Source: UMGS1975 sp959600905
Lineage (GTDB): Bacteria; Bacillota; Clostridia; Christensenellales; QAND01
Direction: 5' to 3'
Length of the DNA stretch: 64,000 bases
NCBI GenBank assembly: GCA_959600905.1
Contig: CAUGNO010000001.1
Span: 270,707-334,706 of the forward strand
This document shows, in pieces, positions 36,312 through 44,672 of the stretch; position 1 is the stretch's first letter, and each line of letters opens with the position of its first letter. A program made the position numbers and the translations under genes. The notes beneath the pieces are model-generated. The model ran no database searches, had not been told where the DNA came from, and was given only the letters and a program-made list of their open reading frames with translations.

Positions 36312-36667
36312 TCTGGATCTGCCCGGTGCATAAGTTGCCAAAACCGTTCAAAAAATGAGGGGCACGGTGTTAGGAACGCGTTTGTAAACACAGGCAACGT
36401 GAGAGCGGCTTTTCAAAAGAGGCGGAAAAAGGGCGCCACTTTCCGCTGTTTTTCAAAAAATACGCCGGGGGCAAAGACCGCTTTGCTCCGACGTAGAAAG
36501 CGTTGACAAAACGCATATCCAACGGTACATTTTCGGGAAGGAACGGCAGTCCATACAGTGAAACTATGATTTTTCTTGCAGTATCGCGGCAAACCAAAAC
36601 GGCTTATTGCGATGTATAAAGGGATAGTAAAAAAAGATGTCTGCGAAAAGCATCAAAATAGACAACA
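36312..36667. other. Gene-free stretch between EFR1 and tRNA-Leu
   Basis: No credible gene was found on either strand; short frames lack ribosome binding sites and family features. Confidence 0.6.
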
Positions 36668-36740
36668 ACCCGCAAAAAGTTGGCAGCGAAGAAGCTCTGT
36701 TGCGAGCACGTTTACAACCGAACAGGTGAACTGGGCAATC
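36668..36740 (-). repeat. tRNA-downstream repeat, copy 1
   Basis: CCCGCAAAAAGTTGGC at 36669-36684 is identical to 63722-63737, and AACAGGTG follows at a similar distance in both copies. Both lie just downstream of tRNA genes on the minus strand. Purpose unknown. Confidence 0.6.
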
Positions 36741-36790
36741 CTTTTTGCAAAAGAGGTGGAGCCGTGGCGCGGGCGGCTGATTTTTTGTGG

Positions 36791-36825
36791 AATAAAAAAT
36801 CGGAACAAGCATAGCTCGTTCCGAT
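36791..36825 (-). terminator. Terminator of tRNA-Leu
   Basis: CGGAAC / GTTCCG hairpin 36801-36823 with T-run on the minus strand, directly after the tRNA. Confidence 0.85.
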
Positions 36826-36826
36826 T

Positions 36827-36913
36827 TGGTGCCGGAAGCGGGACTTGAACCCGCACGCTGTTGCCAACCCGGGATTTTAAGTCCCGTGCGTCTGCCGATT
36901 CCGCCATTCCGGC
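36827..36913 (-). tRNA. tRNA-Leu (anticodon UAA)
   Basis: Cloverleaf of a class II tRNA with acceptor GCCGGAA / TTCCGGC, long variable arm (CGGGTTGGCAACAGCG), T-loop GTTCAAGTC and encoded CCA. The anticodon loop reads CTTAAAA, giving UAA for Leu. Confidence 0.97.
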
Positions 36914-37091
36914 CTAGCAAATATTATAATGCAAAACAAGCTGCTTTGGCAACCTATTTCTAAACGCTTATCCACATCATACATCGTTTTTTGTGCGCTG
37001 GCAAAAACAAGGTTGTCCGTTTTTCCCTACAATGGTAAGATAAAGTATTCTTCCATATATGAACTGTTTTAAGAACAGGAGGGACATGGAT

Positions 37092-37832
37092 ATGTCGATC
37101 CAGAAAGAAGAAATATCGGTATCATCTGCCTCTACGGTACAAAAAGTGGTTTCTTATATAGAGCAGAGGATCTGCGCGCAAGAGCTTTGTCCAGGTGACC
37201 GAATTCCTACTGAAAATGAGCTTTGTGCACTGCTGGGCGTTAGCCGCACCTCTGTGAGAGAGGCCATCAAGATCTTAGAATCCATGACCATCATCCAGGT
37301 GCGCCGCGGAGACGGCACCTATATCGCCCGCCCCCAAGATATTACCTTTTATACGCCATGGAAATTCAAAATGCTGCTGGAAGGCACCACCTGGCAGGAG
37401 GTGCTGGCCTTTCGTGAACAGATGGAATTCAGCATCCTTCGCTGCGCTTTTCTGCATATTACCGAGCAGGATCTGTCCACTCTCTCACAGAACTTGGAAA
37501 AAACGCGCTGGATCTGCCAGTATGAGCCGGGAAATATGCAAGCGCTGATTCAGCTGGATGATGAATTTCACGGCACCATTGCACATGCCACCCAAAACAA
37601 AATGCTGGAGGATATGTATCAATTTACTTTTGATATCGTTTCTCCGTTGATCTTAGCGGATACCCAAAGCGAAAAAGCCGTTGAATCCACGCTGGTTGTG
37701 CATCAGCTGCTGGTAGAAGCGCTGGAGCGCAAAGATCTATTCTTGGCAGCCCATGCCGCCCATCAAGGCATTTTGTACTGGGAGGATCTGGCGCAAAAGC
37801 AGCCCAGCGACCGCTTTCTCTTTCATAAATAG
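37092..37832 (+). CDS. FadR-type GntR family regulator (FCD domain)
   Basis: 246 residues from ATG 37092; AGGAGGG at 37077-37083 is 8 bases away, while ATG 37086 would be only 2 bases away. The winged helix has RIPTENELCALLGVSRTSVRE near 40-60 with VRRGDGTYIA as wing. The C-terminal FCD domain has LDDEFHGTIAHAT and LAAHAAHQGILYW, with acid and His residues for metal or ligand binding. Such proteins respond to organic acids or sugar acids. The target is not visible. Confidence 0.93.
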   Translation: MSIQKEEISVSSASTVQKVVSYIEQRICAQELCPGDRIPTENELCALLGVSRTSVREAIKILESMTIIQVRRGDGTYIARPQDITFYTPWKFKMLLEGTTWQEVLAFREQMEFSILRCAFLHITEQDLSTLSQNLEKTRWICQYEPGNMQALIQLDDEFHGTIAHATQNKMLEDMYQFTFDIVSPLILADTQSEKAVESTLVVHQLLVEALERKDLFLAAHAAHQGILYWEDLAQKQPSDRFLFHK

Positions 37833-37880
37833 AAAACATTGCCCTGATTTTTCCCAAAGAGAAGCATTCCAATATGGACA

Positions 37881-37924
37881 AAACGACCGAGCCCACTTTT
37901 CGTGTTGGCCCGGCCGTTTTCTTT
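37881..37924. terminator. Bidirectional terminator
   Basis: An imperfect long stem (CGACCGAGCCCAC with GTG-TGGCCCGGCCG) bounded by AAAA and TTTT between converging genes. Confidence 0.65.
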
Positions 37925-37937
37925 TGCTTGGAAAGCA

Positions 37938-38315
37938 TTACCCTTCTTTTGTCAAGTAGATTTCCACGTTCCCCTGGGGCAACACCAGCTGATCTCCCTG
38001 TCTTGTCAACGCTTGTTCAGAAACATCGTCCCGGATGATAACGCCTTCCTCCGTTACCTCATAGGTTCCGCTGTACGCTTGGCCCATGACGACCATTTCG
38101 CAGGTATTGTCCGCCTTAAACTCAACGGAAAGGTTCATCGATGGCATCATCTGCTGAATCTCCTCCTGGGTGACTGTAACGCCGTTGGCCTTCCCGCCCG
38201 TCATGTTCCATTTTCCCACGTACGCTTGATTGTCTGCGCTGCCGCAGCCTGCTAGGCACAGCATAGCCAGCAACAGCAGCGCCGCAAACAGGCTCGTCCT
38301 TTTTTTATGCAGCAT
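37938..38315 (-). CDS. Small lipoprotein
   Basis: 125 residues. Signal peptide with lipobox LAGC, so Cys near 24 would be lipidated and the protein anchored outside the membrane. The mature part (KWNMTGGKANGVTVTQEEIQ, then FKADNTCEMVVMG) shows beta-strands like small lipocalin-type lipoproteins of gut Clostridia. Function unknown. It is preceded by a promoter with a 17-base spacer. Confidence 0.85.
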   Translation of the reverse strand: MLHKKRTSLFAALLLLAMLCLAGCGSADNQAYVGKWNMTGGKANGVTVTQEEIQQMMPSMNLSVEFKADNTCEMVVMGQAYSGTYEVTEEGVIIRDDVSEQALTRQGDQLVLPQGNVEIYLTKEG

Positions 38316-38347
38316 TGTTACCTCCTCCTATACATTGGCATAGCTGG

Positions 38348-38376
38348 AGTATAGCGGCCATGGTGTTCATTGACAA
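38348..38376 (-). promoter_or_regulatory. Promoter of the lipoprotein gene
   Basis: TTGTCA, 17 bases and TATACT on the minus strand, 33 bases before the start. Confidence 0.65.
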
Positions 38377-38448
38377 CGTTGTTCGGCTTGCCTCCCCTAC
38401 TTTCGCGCAAATTTCCGTTCGTTCTCCTTTTTTTGAGGCCCATAGCAA

Positions 38449-38476
38449 ACAAAGGAAACGAAATCGTTTCCTCTGT
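38449..38476 (-). terminator. Weak terminator after the DUF4097 gene
   Basis: AGGAAACGA / TCGTTTCCT palindrome next to the stop, with a weak T-rich tail. Confidence 0.5.
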
Positions 38477-38479
38477 TTC

Positions 38480-39475
38480 TCATTTTTCAATGCGGCAGTC
38501 CCCGCTGCTCGTCTGAATGGTATAGACAGGAGCCGCCTGGGCGGAATTTTGGCCCGCAAAATCGTTCCTCAGATCTCCGCTGCCGGTATCAAAGGCAAGG
38601 GTAAATACGCTGTTTTCCGGCAGATGAAGCTCAATATCCCCCGATGTTGTCGTAAAGGACAAGGATTCCGGCTGTGCGTTGAGGCCTACCTCTATTTCCC
38701 CGCTGGTGCTATTTGCCTGTAGATGCGCAGCCGTACCGAAAAATGCAATATCGCCGGAAGTGGTAGCAATCTTCGCTTGCTGCGCTGTTAACTGCGCAAT
38801 CTCCATGTCCCCGCTGGTCGATTGGGCTGTCAGCTGCCCGACCTCTCCCTGGCCAAGCGCTATCTCTCCGCTGCTGGTTTGCAGGCTCATCTGCTCTGAT
38901 ACAATGCCGCCTTTTACCTCAATATCGCCGCTGGTGCTCGTAAGCTGCAGATTCTGTACCGTACCGGAAAACTCAATATCTCCAGCGCTGCTGTCTATGG
39001 CAAGGGCCAACGCATCCGCCCTTATACCCTCCACTTTGATTGTACCGCTCTGCGTATCGATCAAAAGCGTTCCCTGATATTCTTTGGGAATCTGTATTTC
39101 CAGATCTGACAAACGTGCGTTTCCCAGGAAAAAATCCCACCAGCGGGCGCTTTTTTCCGAGGAAATCTCCAGCGCATCCCCTGTTTGCCGTGTAGAAAAG
39201 TAGATCGTGTCCTCATGCGCTTCTGCCTTTTGTAAAATATGGAGGGAGCTGTCTTCGCTTTGCGTAAGGATGATATCGCCCAGGCCCCAGTCTATCCGAA
39301 GCTGTGATACGCTGTCATCCATCTCCTGTTGCTTTACAGTTGTGAAGTTGTTTCTGTTGGCAACGCCCCAGTGTAACCTGGGGCCATTGGCCAAGCCCCA
39401 GATCAGTGCGCAAAGGGCCAGCGCCAAAATAATGCTCCAGGCGATGACCCGCCGTCTTCCGCTTCGGTAACTCAT
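38480..39475 (-). CDS. DUF4097 beta-helix-like membrane protein
   Basis: 331 residues. One N-terminal membrane helix (VIAWSIILALALCALIWGLA) and then a series of short repeats, with TSGDIE-like turns (STSGDIEVKG, TSSGEIALGQ, STSGDMEIAQ, TTSGDIAFFG, STSGEIEVGL, TTSGDIELHL). This is the DUF4097 fold, a right-handed parallel beta-structure. Such proteins accompany PadR and HAAS genes in a putative envelope or stress response. The start overlaps the HAAS stop (ATGA). Confidence 0.9.
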   Translation of the reverse strand: MSYRSGRRRVIAWSIILALALCALIWGLANGPRLHWGVANRNNFTTVKQQEMDDSVSQLRIDWGLGDIILTQSEDSSLHILQKAEAHEDTIYFSTRQTGDALEISSEKSARWWDFFLGNARLSDLEIQIPKEYQGTLLIDTQSGTIKVEGIRADALALAIDSSAGDIEFSGTVQNLQLTSTSGDIEVKGGIVSEQMSLQTSSGEIALGQGEVGQLTAQSTSGDMEIAQLTAQQAKIATTSGDIAFFGTAAHLQANSTSGEIEVGLNAQPESLSFTTTSGDIELHLPENSVFTLAFDTGSGDLRNDFAGQNSAQAAPVYTIQTSSGDCRIEK

Positions 39476-40125
39476 TTTCTATCCTCCTTCATCTGTATAA
39501 CGCCCTTTATGATATTTTCCACCGCTGCCGCCGCAATAAACAGAATCCAGGAATATCCCCAGCTTCCGCACAAAAAGCTAAAGAGAAAATAGGCTACGAC
39601 AACCAGAGACCAATACGCGCTGTGAAACGCCTGGAATGCCTTTTTCTGGTGATTGGTCTTCGTGCGCCATTCCTTGAAATCCTCTACGATATTCTCATCC
39701 TGTTTTTCATAAACCGGCCGTGTCATGTGGTTATAGATCAGCATGCCGGTAGCACCTGCAATGCAGCCGAAAAACAATACGAGGCCCAAGATCTCCAGTC
39801 CGATGCTCTCAAAAAGGATGATCATCACCGGGCTTAAAATATACATCATAACGGCCGCCGCAGTGAGCAGTGCGCTTTTCTTTCGTTCCTGTTCACTGGG
39901 GCCCTTAGTGCTGTGCGGACGTACGCTATCCACCAGCTCGGAAAGATCGCCCAGCCCTGTGATCACAGCATTGTATGCCTCTTCTTCCGATTTGCCATGT
40001 AAAAGCTGCTCGTTGTATTTTTCAATGAGGTTGGCAGTCAGCTCCTCTTTAAGCTCGTTTACCTTCTTGCCTTCCGGCACACCCGCAAATTCATGATCGA
40101 TATAGGCGCGGATCTTGTTTACCAT
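39472..40125 (-). CDS. HAAS (DUF1700) domain membrane protein
   Basis: 217 residues. Residues 1-70 form the HAAS signalling domain (AYIDHEFAGVPEGKKVNELKEE and EEAYNAVITGLGDLSELV), followed by four hydrophobic helices. It is probably a membrane partner of the PadR-controlled module. It follows PadR by 15 bases and overlaps the DUF4097 gene by four bases, so translation is coupled. Confidence 0.9.
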   Translation of the reverse strand: MVNKIRAYIDHEFAGVPEGKKVNELKEELTANLIEKYNEQLLHGKSEEEAYNAVITGLGDLSELVDSVRPHSTKGPSEQERKKSALLTAAAVMMYILSPVMIILFESIGLEILGLVLFFGCIAGATGMLIYNHMTRPVYEKQDENIVEDFKEWRTKTNHQKKAFQAFHSAYWSLVVVAYFLFSFLCGSWGYSWILFIAAAAVENIIKGVIQMKEDRK

Positions 40126-40140
40126 GATTTCGTTTCCTCC

Positions 40141-40464
40141 TTAAAAGATCAGCTGTTCTATTAGCGCTTTGGTATCGCTCCATTGTGCCAGGCACTGCTT
40201 GTAATATGCCTGCCCCTCCTTTGTGATGGCATAGTACCTGCGCCTGGCTCCTGTCTTTTCATCGCCCCAATAGGAAAGGATATAGCCCGCCTGTTCCAGC
40301 CGCCGAAAGGCTGTATACAGCGTTGCCTCCTTTAATTCATACTGCCCTTTGGTCTTTTCCTGTATCGTCTTGTTGATCTCATAGCCATAGCTATCCTTAT
40401 CCATCAGCCGACGCAGGATAATGGCCTCCGTATAGCCGCGAAGCGCATCCGAAGCGATGGGCAT
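40141..40464 (-). CDS. PadR family transcriptional regulator
   Basis: 107 residues: ILRRLMDKDSYGYEINKTIQ at about 15-34 and ATLYTAFRRLEQAGYILSYW with RRYYAITKEGQAYY as wing, all standard for PadR. It leads the PadR-HAAS-DUF4097 operon, which it most likely represses. Two palindromes (40481-40495 and 40499-40523) lie just upstream. Confidence 0.93.
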   Translation of the reverse strand: MPIASDALRGYTEAIILRRLMDKDSYGYEINKTIQEKTKGQYELKEATLYTAFRRLEQAGYILSYWGDEKTGARRRYYAITKEGQAYYKQCLAQWSDTKALIEQLIF

Positions 40465-40480
40465 GTAATCACCTTCTTCC

Positions 40481-40523
40481 TGTATATACTATACACGAAT
40501 ATACCTCATCTGTCGAGGTATAT
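40481..40523. promoter_or_regulatory. Two candidate PadR operators
   Basis: TGTATA-TAC-TATACA (40481-40495) and ATATACCTC / GAGGTATAT with a 7-base spacer (40499-40523) lie back to back upstream of padR. PadR sites of this kind are usual; binding is inferred. Confidence 0.6.
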
Positions 40524-40774
40524 CAGAAAAATGATTACAATGTTTTTCCCCTTCTTTTTCCCTGAACTTTCGACAATTTTAATAAATCGATAACAAAAAA
40601 GTGCCCAAAACACATAGGTGGTATGGTATAATAATAAAAATTTGAACGTTCCTTTTCTCCGCCGCATTTATGTACGATTTCTATGGCCCGTCTTTGGCTC
40701 ATACACTTTAGCGCAGCCAAACAGCATACAAGCGGGCCGCTTATTGATAATTTTTATGTGTGGAGGTTTTTTTC

Positions 40775-42238
40775 ATGGCAAAATATATCATTGCCCACGA
40801 TTTCGGCACCAGCGCAAATAAGGCGTCTCTGTTTACCACAGAGGGCAAATTTGTAAAGACCGCAACGGCCGAATATCCCACCTATTATACCAATCAAAGC
40901 TGGGTTGAGCAGGATCCGGAGGATTGGTGGGCGGCCTTTTGCCAAACGACCAAGACGCTGATGCAGGGAATCCCCAAAGAGGATGTGCTGTGTGTCAGCT
41001 TTGACGGCACCTATCCCAACTGTCTTTGTGTAGATAAAGACGGCAAGCCGCTGCACCGGGCTATGATTTGGCAGGATACGCGGGCCTACAAGCAGGCCGA
41101 GGAGATCACGAAAAAGATCCCGGCCAAGTACACGGCCGACCGCGCTAACCATGTGATGCAGACAGACCGCACACTGCCAAAGCTGCTTTGGATCAAGGAA
41201 AACCAGCCGGAAATCTTTGCCAAAACCGCGATGGTGCTGCCCTGCGTTTCCAACTATATCGTGATGCGGATGACAGGCGTGGCCTGCTGCGACTATTCCG
41301 TCGGTAAGGGCACGGCCATGGTAACAATGGATCATTCCGACTATGCAGATGAAATCTTAGAAGCAGCCGGCATCACACGCGATATTCTGCCCAAGCTTTG
41401 CGACCGCACCACCATCGCCGGCGAGGTAACAGAGGAGTTTGCCGACCAATGCGGGCTGGCCGTGGGCACCAAGCTGGTCGTAGGCTCGGACGATTCGGCC
41501 TGTACCTCTATCGGCGCAGGCATCTCCGAACCGGGTGACTGCTATATGAATGGCGGCACCTCAGCCGGCATTGTCTTTAAGCGTAAGCCGGGCGATACCA
41601 CGACGGGCGGCCAAACCGCCTCTTCCGGCTCTTCCTTCCGCTGGCTTCGCAATACCATTTGCCAATATGAGCAGTTTTTGGCCAAAAGCGAAGGGCGCAG
41701 CGCATATGATATCATTGATGAAGAGCTGGCCGAGGCGCCCATCGGCTCTCATGGGGTGATGTTCCATCCCTATCTGGCCGGCGAACGCAAGCCGCGCAAC
41801 AATCCGCGCGCCAAAGGCTCGTTTGTCGGCATCACGCTGACGACCACCCGTCAGGATATCATGCGCAGCGTCATCGAGGGGATCGGGCTGAATATCAATT
41901 TGATTCTACAAGAGGCGCGGGACAGGGGCTATGTCGTAGACCGTATGCCCATCGTAGGCGGCCTGGGCAAAAGCGAAATCGTCAAGCAGATTTTTGCTGA
42001 TATCATGAACGTAGAGCTTATCACTTACGAATATATGGATGAAGCGGCTACTGTGGGCGCCGCTGTGCTGGGCGGGATGGCCCTTGGGTTGTATGAGGAT
42101 GAGTCTGCCGTGCATAAATTCATGAAGGTAACGAGCGTAACAAAGCCCATTGCAGAAAACCATGCAGCGTATCAAAAGATAATGCCCCTGTTTGAGGATG
42201 TTTACAACGCAATGGTTCCCCTCTACGAAAAAATGTAA
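40775..42238 (+). CDS. FGGY-family kinase (xylulokinase-like)
   Basis: 487 residues from ATG 40775 (GTGGAGG before it). The phosphate loop IAHDFGTSANKASLF, the block YPNCLCVDKDGKPLHRAMIWQDTRAYK (split), GTAMVTMDHSDYADEI and the adenosine part MPIVGGLGKSEIVKQI are typical for the xylulokinase branch. It has the full length for that family. It phosphorylates a ketose or polyol. Note that the sugar-side residue set differs from the kinase at 11.7 kb, so the two are not duplicates. Monocistronic. Confidence 0.9.
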   Translation: MAKYIIAHDFGTSANKASLFTTEGKFVKTATAEYPTYYTNQSWVEQDPEDWWAAFCQTTKTLMQGIPKEDVLCVSFDGTYPNCLCVDKDGKPLHRAMIWQDTRAYKQAEEITKKIPAKYTADRANHVMQTDRTLPKLLWIKENQPEIFAKTAMVLPCVSNYIVMRMTGVACCDYSVGKGTAMVTMDHSDYADEILEAAGITRDILPKLCDRTTIAGEVTEEFADQCGLAVGTKLVVGSDDSACTSIGAGISEPGDCYMNGGTSAGIVFKRKPGDTTTGGQTASSGSSFRWLRNTICQYEQFLAKSEGRSAYDIIDEELAEAPIGSHGVMFHPYLAGERKPRNNPRAKGSFVGITLTTTRQDIMRSVIEGIGLNINLILQEARDRGYVVDRMPIVGGLGKSEIVKQIFADIMNVELITYEYMDEAATVGAAVLGGMALGLYEDESAVHKFMKVTSVTKPIAENHAAYQKIMPLFEDVYNAMVPLYEKM

Positions 42239-42243
42239 GAATG

Positions 42244-42272
42244 AAAAAAGGACGGCTGCGGCCGTCCTTTTG
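42244..42272 (+). terminator. Terminator of the FGGY kinase
   Basis: AAAAAGGACGG / CCGTCCTTTT hairpin directly after the stop. Confidence 0.88.
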
Positions 42273-42431
42273 CTTGTGCATCCAGCGTAGGCCGCCGTCT
42301 GTCCCCGGCATGCAACGCCCGAAGATAGAATTTTCTTTTGCGGTACATTCGCGGCATCGCCACACGCTCTTCTTTCGGTATTTGAAAATTTCCATTGTAT
42401 CTATGCGCTTAAAAAAAGCGTCCTCTGTACC

Positions 42432-42459
42432 AAAAAAGGACGGGCATCCCGTCCTTTTT
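42432..42459 (-). terminator. Terminator of the VOC gene
   Basis: AAAAAGGACGGG / CCCGTCCTTTTT hairpin just downstream of the minus-strand stop. Confidence 0.88.
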
Positions 42460-42466
42460 GAAGTTG

Positions 42467-42943
42467 TTAGGCATTTTCTTCTGCGTATTGCTTTAATATC
42501 TCCGGCGGCGTCATGGTGCGCGCCGCAATTTCCTCTAAAGAAAGCCCTTGTGCCTGCATGCGCTTAACAACCGCATGCATCGGCTCCCCCACCTCGATGA
42601 TATGATCATCCGGATCGTAAAACCGAATGGCCCGCTGCCCCCATGGCATTTGCTTGGCCGAGTGAACGCAGCTTCCCTCTCCGTAAGACCGTAGGCGTTC
42701 CAAAAAGCCGTCCAGATCCTCCGACTCAAAGTAGAGCTCCGATTGGCAGCCTCCATAGCGGATCTGCCCCGCTTGTAAGCCGGTAAAGGCCAGCCAGCTT
42801 TCCTCCGTCTGTAAGGCAAACGGGCCTTCCATGGTTACGTTGGCGCCCAGGTCCGCCAGCACACGGCTATGCAAAACAGTTGGGTAAAAAGCTTGGGACC
42901 GCTCTATATCCTTGACCACCAGCAACGGACAAATAAAACGCAT
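42467..42943 (-). CDS. VOC family (glyoxalase-like) protein
   Basis: 158 residues with the N-terminal pattern VVKDIERSQAFYPTVL and C-terminal RFYDPDDHIIEVGEPM, the usual vicinal-oxygen-chelate fold, with a metal Glu/His set. Function unknown; could be a small-molecule lyase or binding protein. GAGGAGGAAG precedes ATG. Confidence 0.9.
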   Translation of the reverse strand: MRFICPLLVVKDIERSQAFYPTVLHSRVLADLGANVTMEGPFALQTEESWLAFTGLQAGQIRYGGCQSELYFESEDLDGFLERLRSYGEGSCVHSAKQMPWGQRAIRFYDPDDHIIEVGEPMHAVVKRMQAQGLSLEEIAARTMTPPEILKQYAEENA

Positions 42944-43021
42944 TGTCGTTCTTCCTCCTCATTCTATTTTTCTGAGTATAAAGAATGGAAGAGCCGTTAT
43001 GCTTGTAAGATACGGACAGAA

Positions 43022-43984
43022 TCAATGCTGCGTCGTCCGATACCCTGTGCTAAAATCCACTAAGTTTTCCAGCGCATCGCCGGATAGGTACGCTCTTAGG
43101 TTGCGTTGGCAGATGCCAAGGATGCGCTCCAGCGTAATCGGCAGATGATACCCCCCTGCCACATGAGGCGTAATCATAGCGCCCGGCGCATGCCAAAGCG
43201 GATGCTCTGCCGGCAATGGTTCCGGCTCTACAACATCCAGGCAGGCGCCGGATAAATGCCCGCTTTCCAATACGCGGCACAGGGCATCGGTATCCACGAT
43301 ATTGCCCCGGCCTACGTTGACGAGCAAAGCGCCCTGCTTCATACGCCTCAGCTTGGCTTCATCGAATAGGTGCTTTGTCTGCTCTGTTCCCGGCAGACAG
43401 ATGGCCACCACATCCATCTCCGGCAGCAGTGTCTCCAATGCATCCATCTGGCAAAGGCGCTCTACATAGGCCGGTTTTTGGGCTTGGCTGCGGCGGATGC
43501 CCACGACCTGGCCGCCAAGCGCATGCATACGCTTGGCAAATTCTGAGCCAATATCCCCCATGCCGACCACCAGCGTTTTGCTGCCCACTACAGAGCGGAC
43601 AGGGCCCTCGTCCTGCCATGCGCCCTGCGCCTGATGCGCCAGATAACCGGGCAGCTTTTTCATTTGGCACAGCACCATGGCCACCATATGCTCTGAAATG
43701 GCCAAGCCATATGCGCCTGAAGCATTGGTAAGCCTTACGCCTTCCGGCAGCACGCCTGGCTTTGTATAGCTCTCCGCGCCTGCGGAATTCAGCTGAAGCC
43801 ACCGAAGCTTTTCCGCGCTCTTCAATAGGCCTGCCGGAAGATTGCCCAAGATTACCTCTGCTTTTTTTACCTGCTCCTGAGTGATGTGTGCTTTGTCTGT
43901 ATAGGTGAAGTATGCATGAGGGGCAATCTCAGCAAATATTTCCCTTTGCGCCGGGCTGACCGGAAGCGTTGCAATGATTTCCAT
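43022..43984 (-). CDS. D-isomer specific 2-hydroxyacid dehydrogenase
   Basis: 320 residues from ATG 43984; AAGGA is 6 bases before it, while ATG 43990 is directly next to it. The Rossmann loop VVGMGDIGSEFAKRM lies near 143, catalytic Arg in LLVNVGRGNIVDTDAL near 228, Glu in DVVEPEPLPAEHPL near 258 and His in MITPHVAGG near 275. It reduces a 2-oxo acid with NADH. It is the third gene of the hydantoinase operon and starts where the GntR gene ends. Confidence 0.93.
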   Translation of the reverse strand: MEIIATLPVSPAQREIFAEIAPHAYFTYTDKAHITQEQVKKAEVILGNLPAGLLKSAEKLRWLQLNSAGAESYTKPGVLPEGVRLTNASGAYGLAISEHMVAMVLCQMKKLPGYLAHQAQGAWQDEGPVRSVVGSKTLVVGMGDIGSEFAKRMHALGGQVVGIRRSQAQKPAYVERLCQMDALETLLPEMDVVAICLPGTEQTKHLFDEAKLRRMKQGALLVNVGRGNIVDTDALCRVLESGHLSGACLDVVEPEPLPAEHPLWHAPGAMITPHVAGGYHLPITLERILGICQRNLRAYLSGDALENLVDFSTGYRTTQH

Positions 43985-43986
43985 GG

Positions 43987-44655
43987 TCATTCCTTTCCGT
44001 GCTCTGCATTTAGATGCATTCTATAAAAATCCAGGTCGTGGCCGATATGCCTTCGCATGCGGCGCTCTACCAGGTCGGCGTCTTCGCTGCGTATGGCTTG
44101 TAGGATCTCGCTATGCTCTGCAAGATAACGATCCTCCTTATGGTAGGTCTCAAATTCCCTGCGGCGGGCCAGCAGCGAAAGATCACGCTGGCGGGCGATC
44201 ATGTCACGGATCAGCGCATTTTGGCAGTAGGATACCACCAGCTCATGAAACCGAGTATTTTCCTCTACCACACGCTGCATATCCCCTTTTTTATGCGCCT
44301 GTTTGCAATTCTGAATACACCGCTCCAGCGCGTTTAGCTCCGCTTCGCCCATGCGCCCTACGCTGTCCCGGGCAGCGTAGGATTCCAAAACCAGACGGGC
44401 CTGATAAATTTCGCAGATGGCCTCGCCTTCCAGAGGGTTTACCATTGTGCCGTTGCTGCAAGGCACCAACAGGCCATCGCGTTCCAACATGCGTACCGCT
44501 TCGCGTACCGGGCTGCGGCTGACGCCAAACTCCTTGGCCAAATTGTATTCATTGATGCGCATGCCCGCAGCAATCCTGCCAGAGAGGATATCCTGTTTTA
44601 GCAGCGTATAAACCTGCAAATGATAGGCCACTTTTTTCACTGTTCGCTGTTCCAT
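43987..44655 (-). CDS. GntR family regulator (FCD domain)
   Basis: 222 residues. MRINEYNLAKEFGVSRSPVREAVRMLERDGL covers the helix-turn-helix (about 33-63). The FCD domain follows with ENTRFHELVVSYCQNA near 133 and acidic/His residues later. It sits between the hydantoinase and dehydrogenase genes, so it probably senses a substrate of this pathway and controls the operon through the palindrome at 46077-46088. Confidence 0.93.
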   Translation of the reverse strand: MEQRTVKKVAYHLQVYTLLKQDILSGRIAAGMRINEYNLAKEFGVSRSPVREAVRMLERDGLLVPCSNGTMVNPLEGEAICEIYQARLVLESYAARDSVGRMGEAELNALERCIQNCKQAHKKGDMQRVVEENTRFHELVVSYCQNALIRDMIARQRDLSLLARRREFETYHKEDRYLAEHSEILQAIRSEDADLVERRMRRHIGHDLDFYRMHLNAEHGKE

Positions 44656-44672
44656 GATCGTCCTTTTCTACT

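Noticed and set aside
36225..36597. Short frames on both strands left of tRNA-Leu
   Set aside because: No ribosome binding site, no family match, and the strands compete; kept as gene-free.
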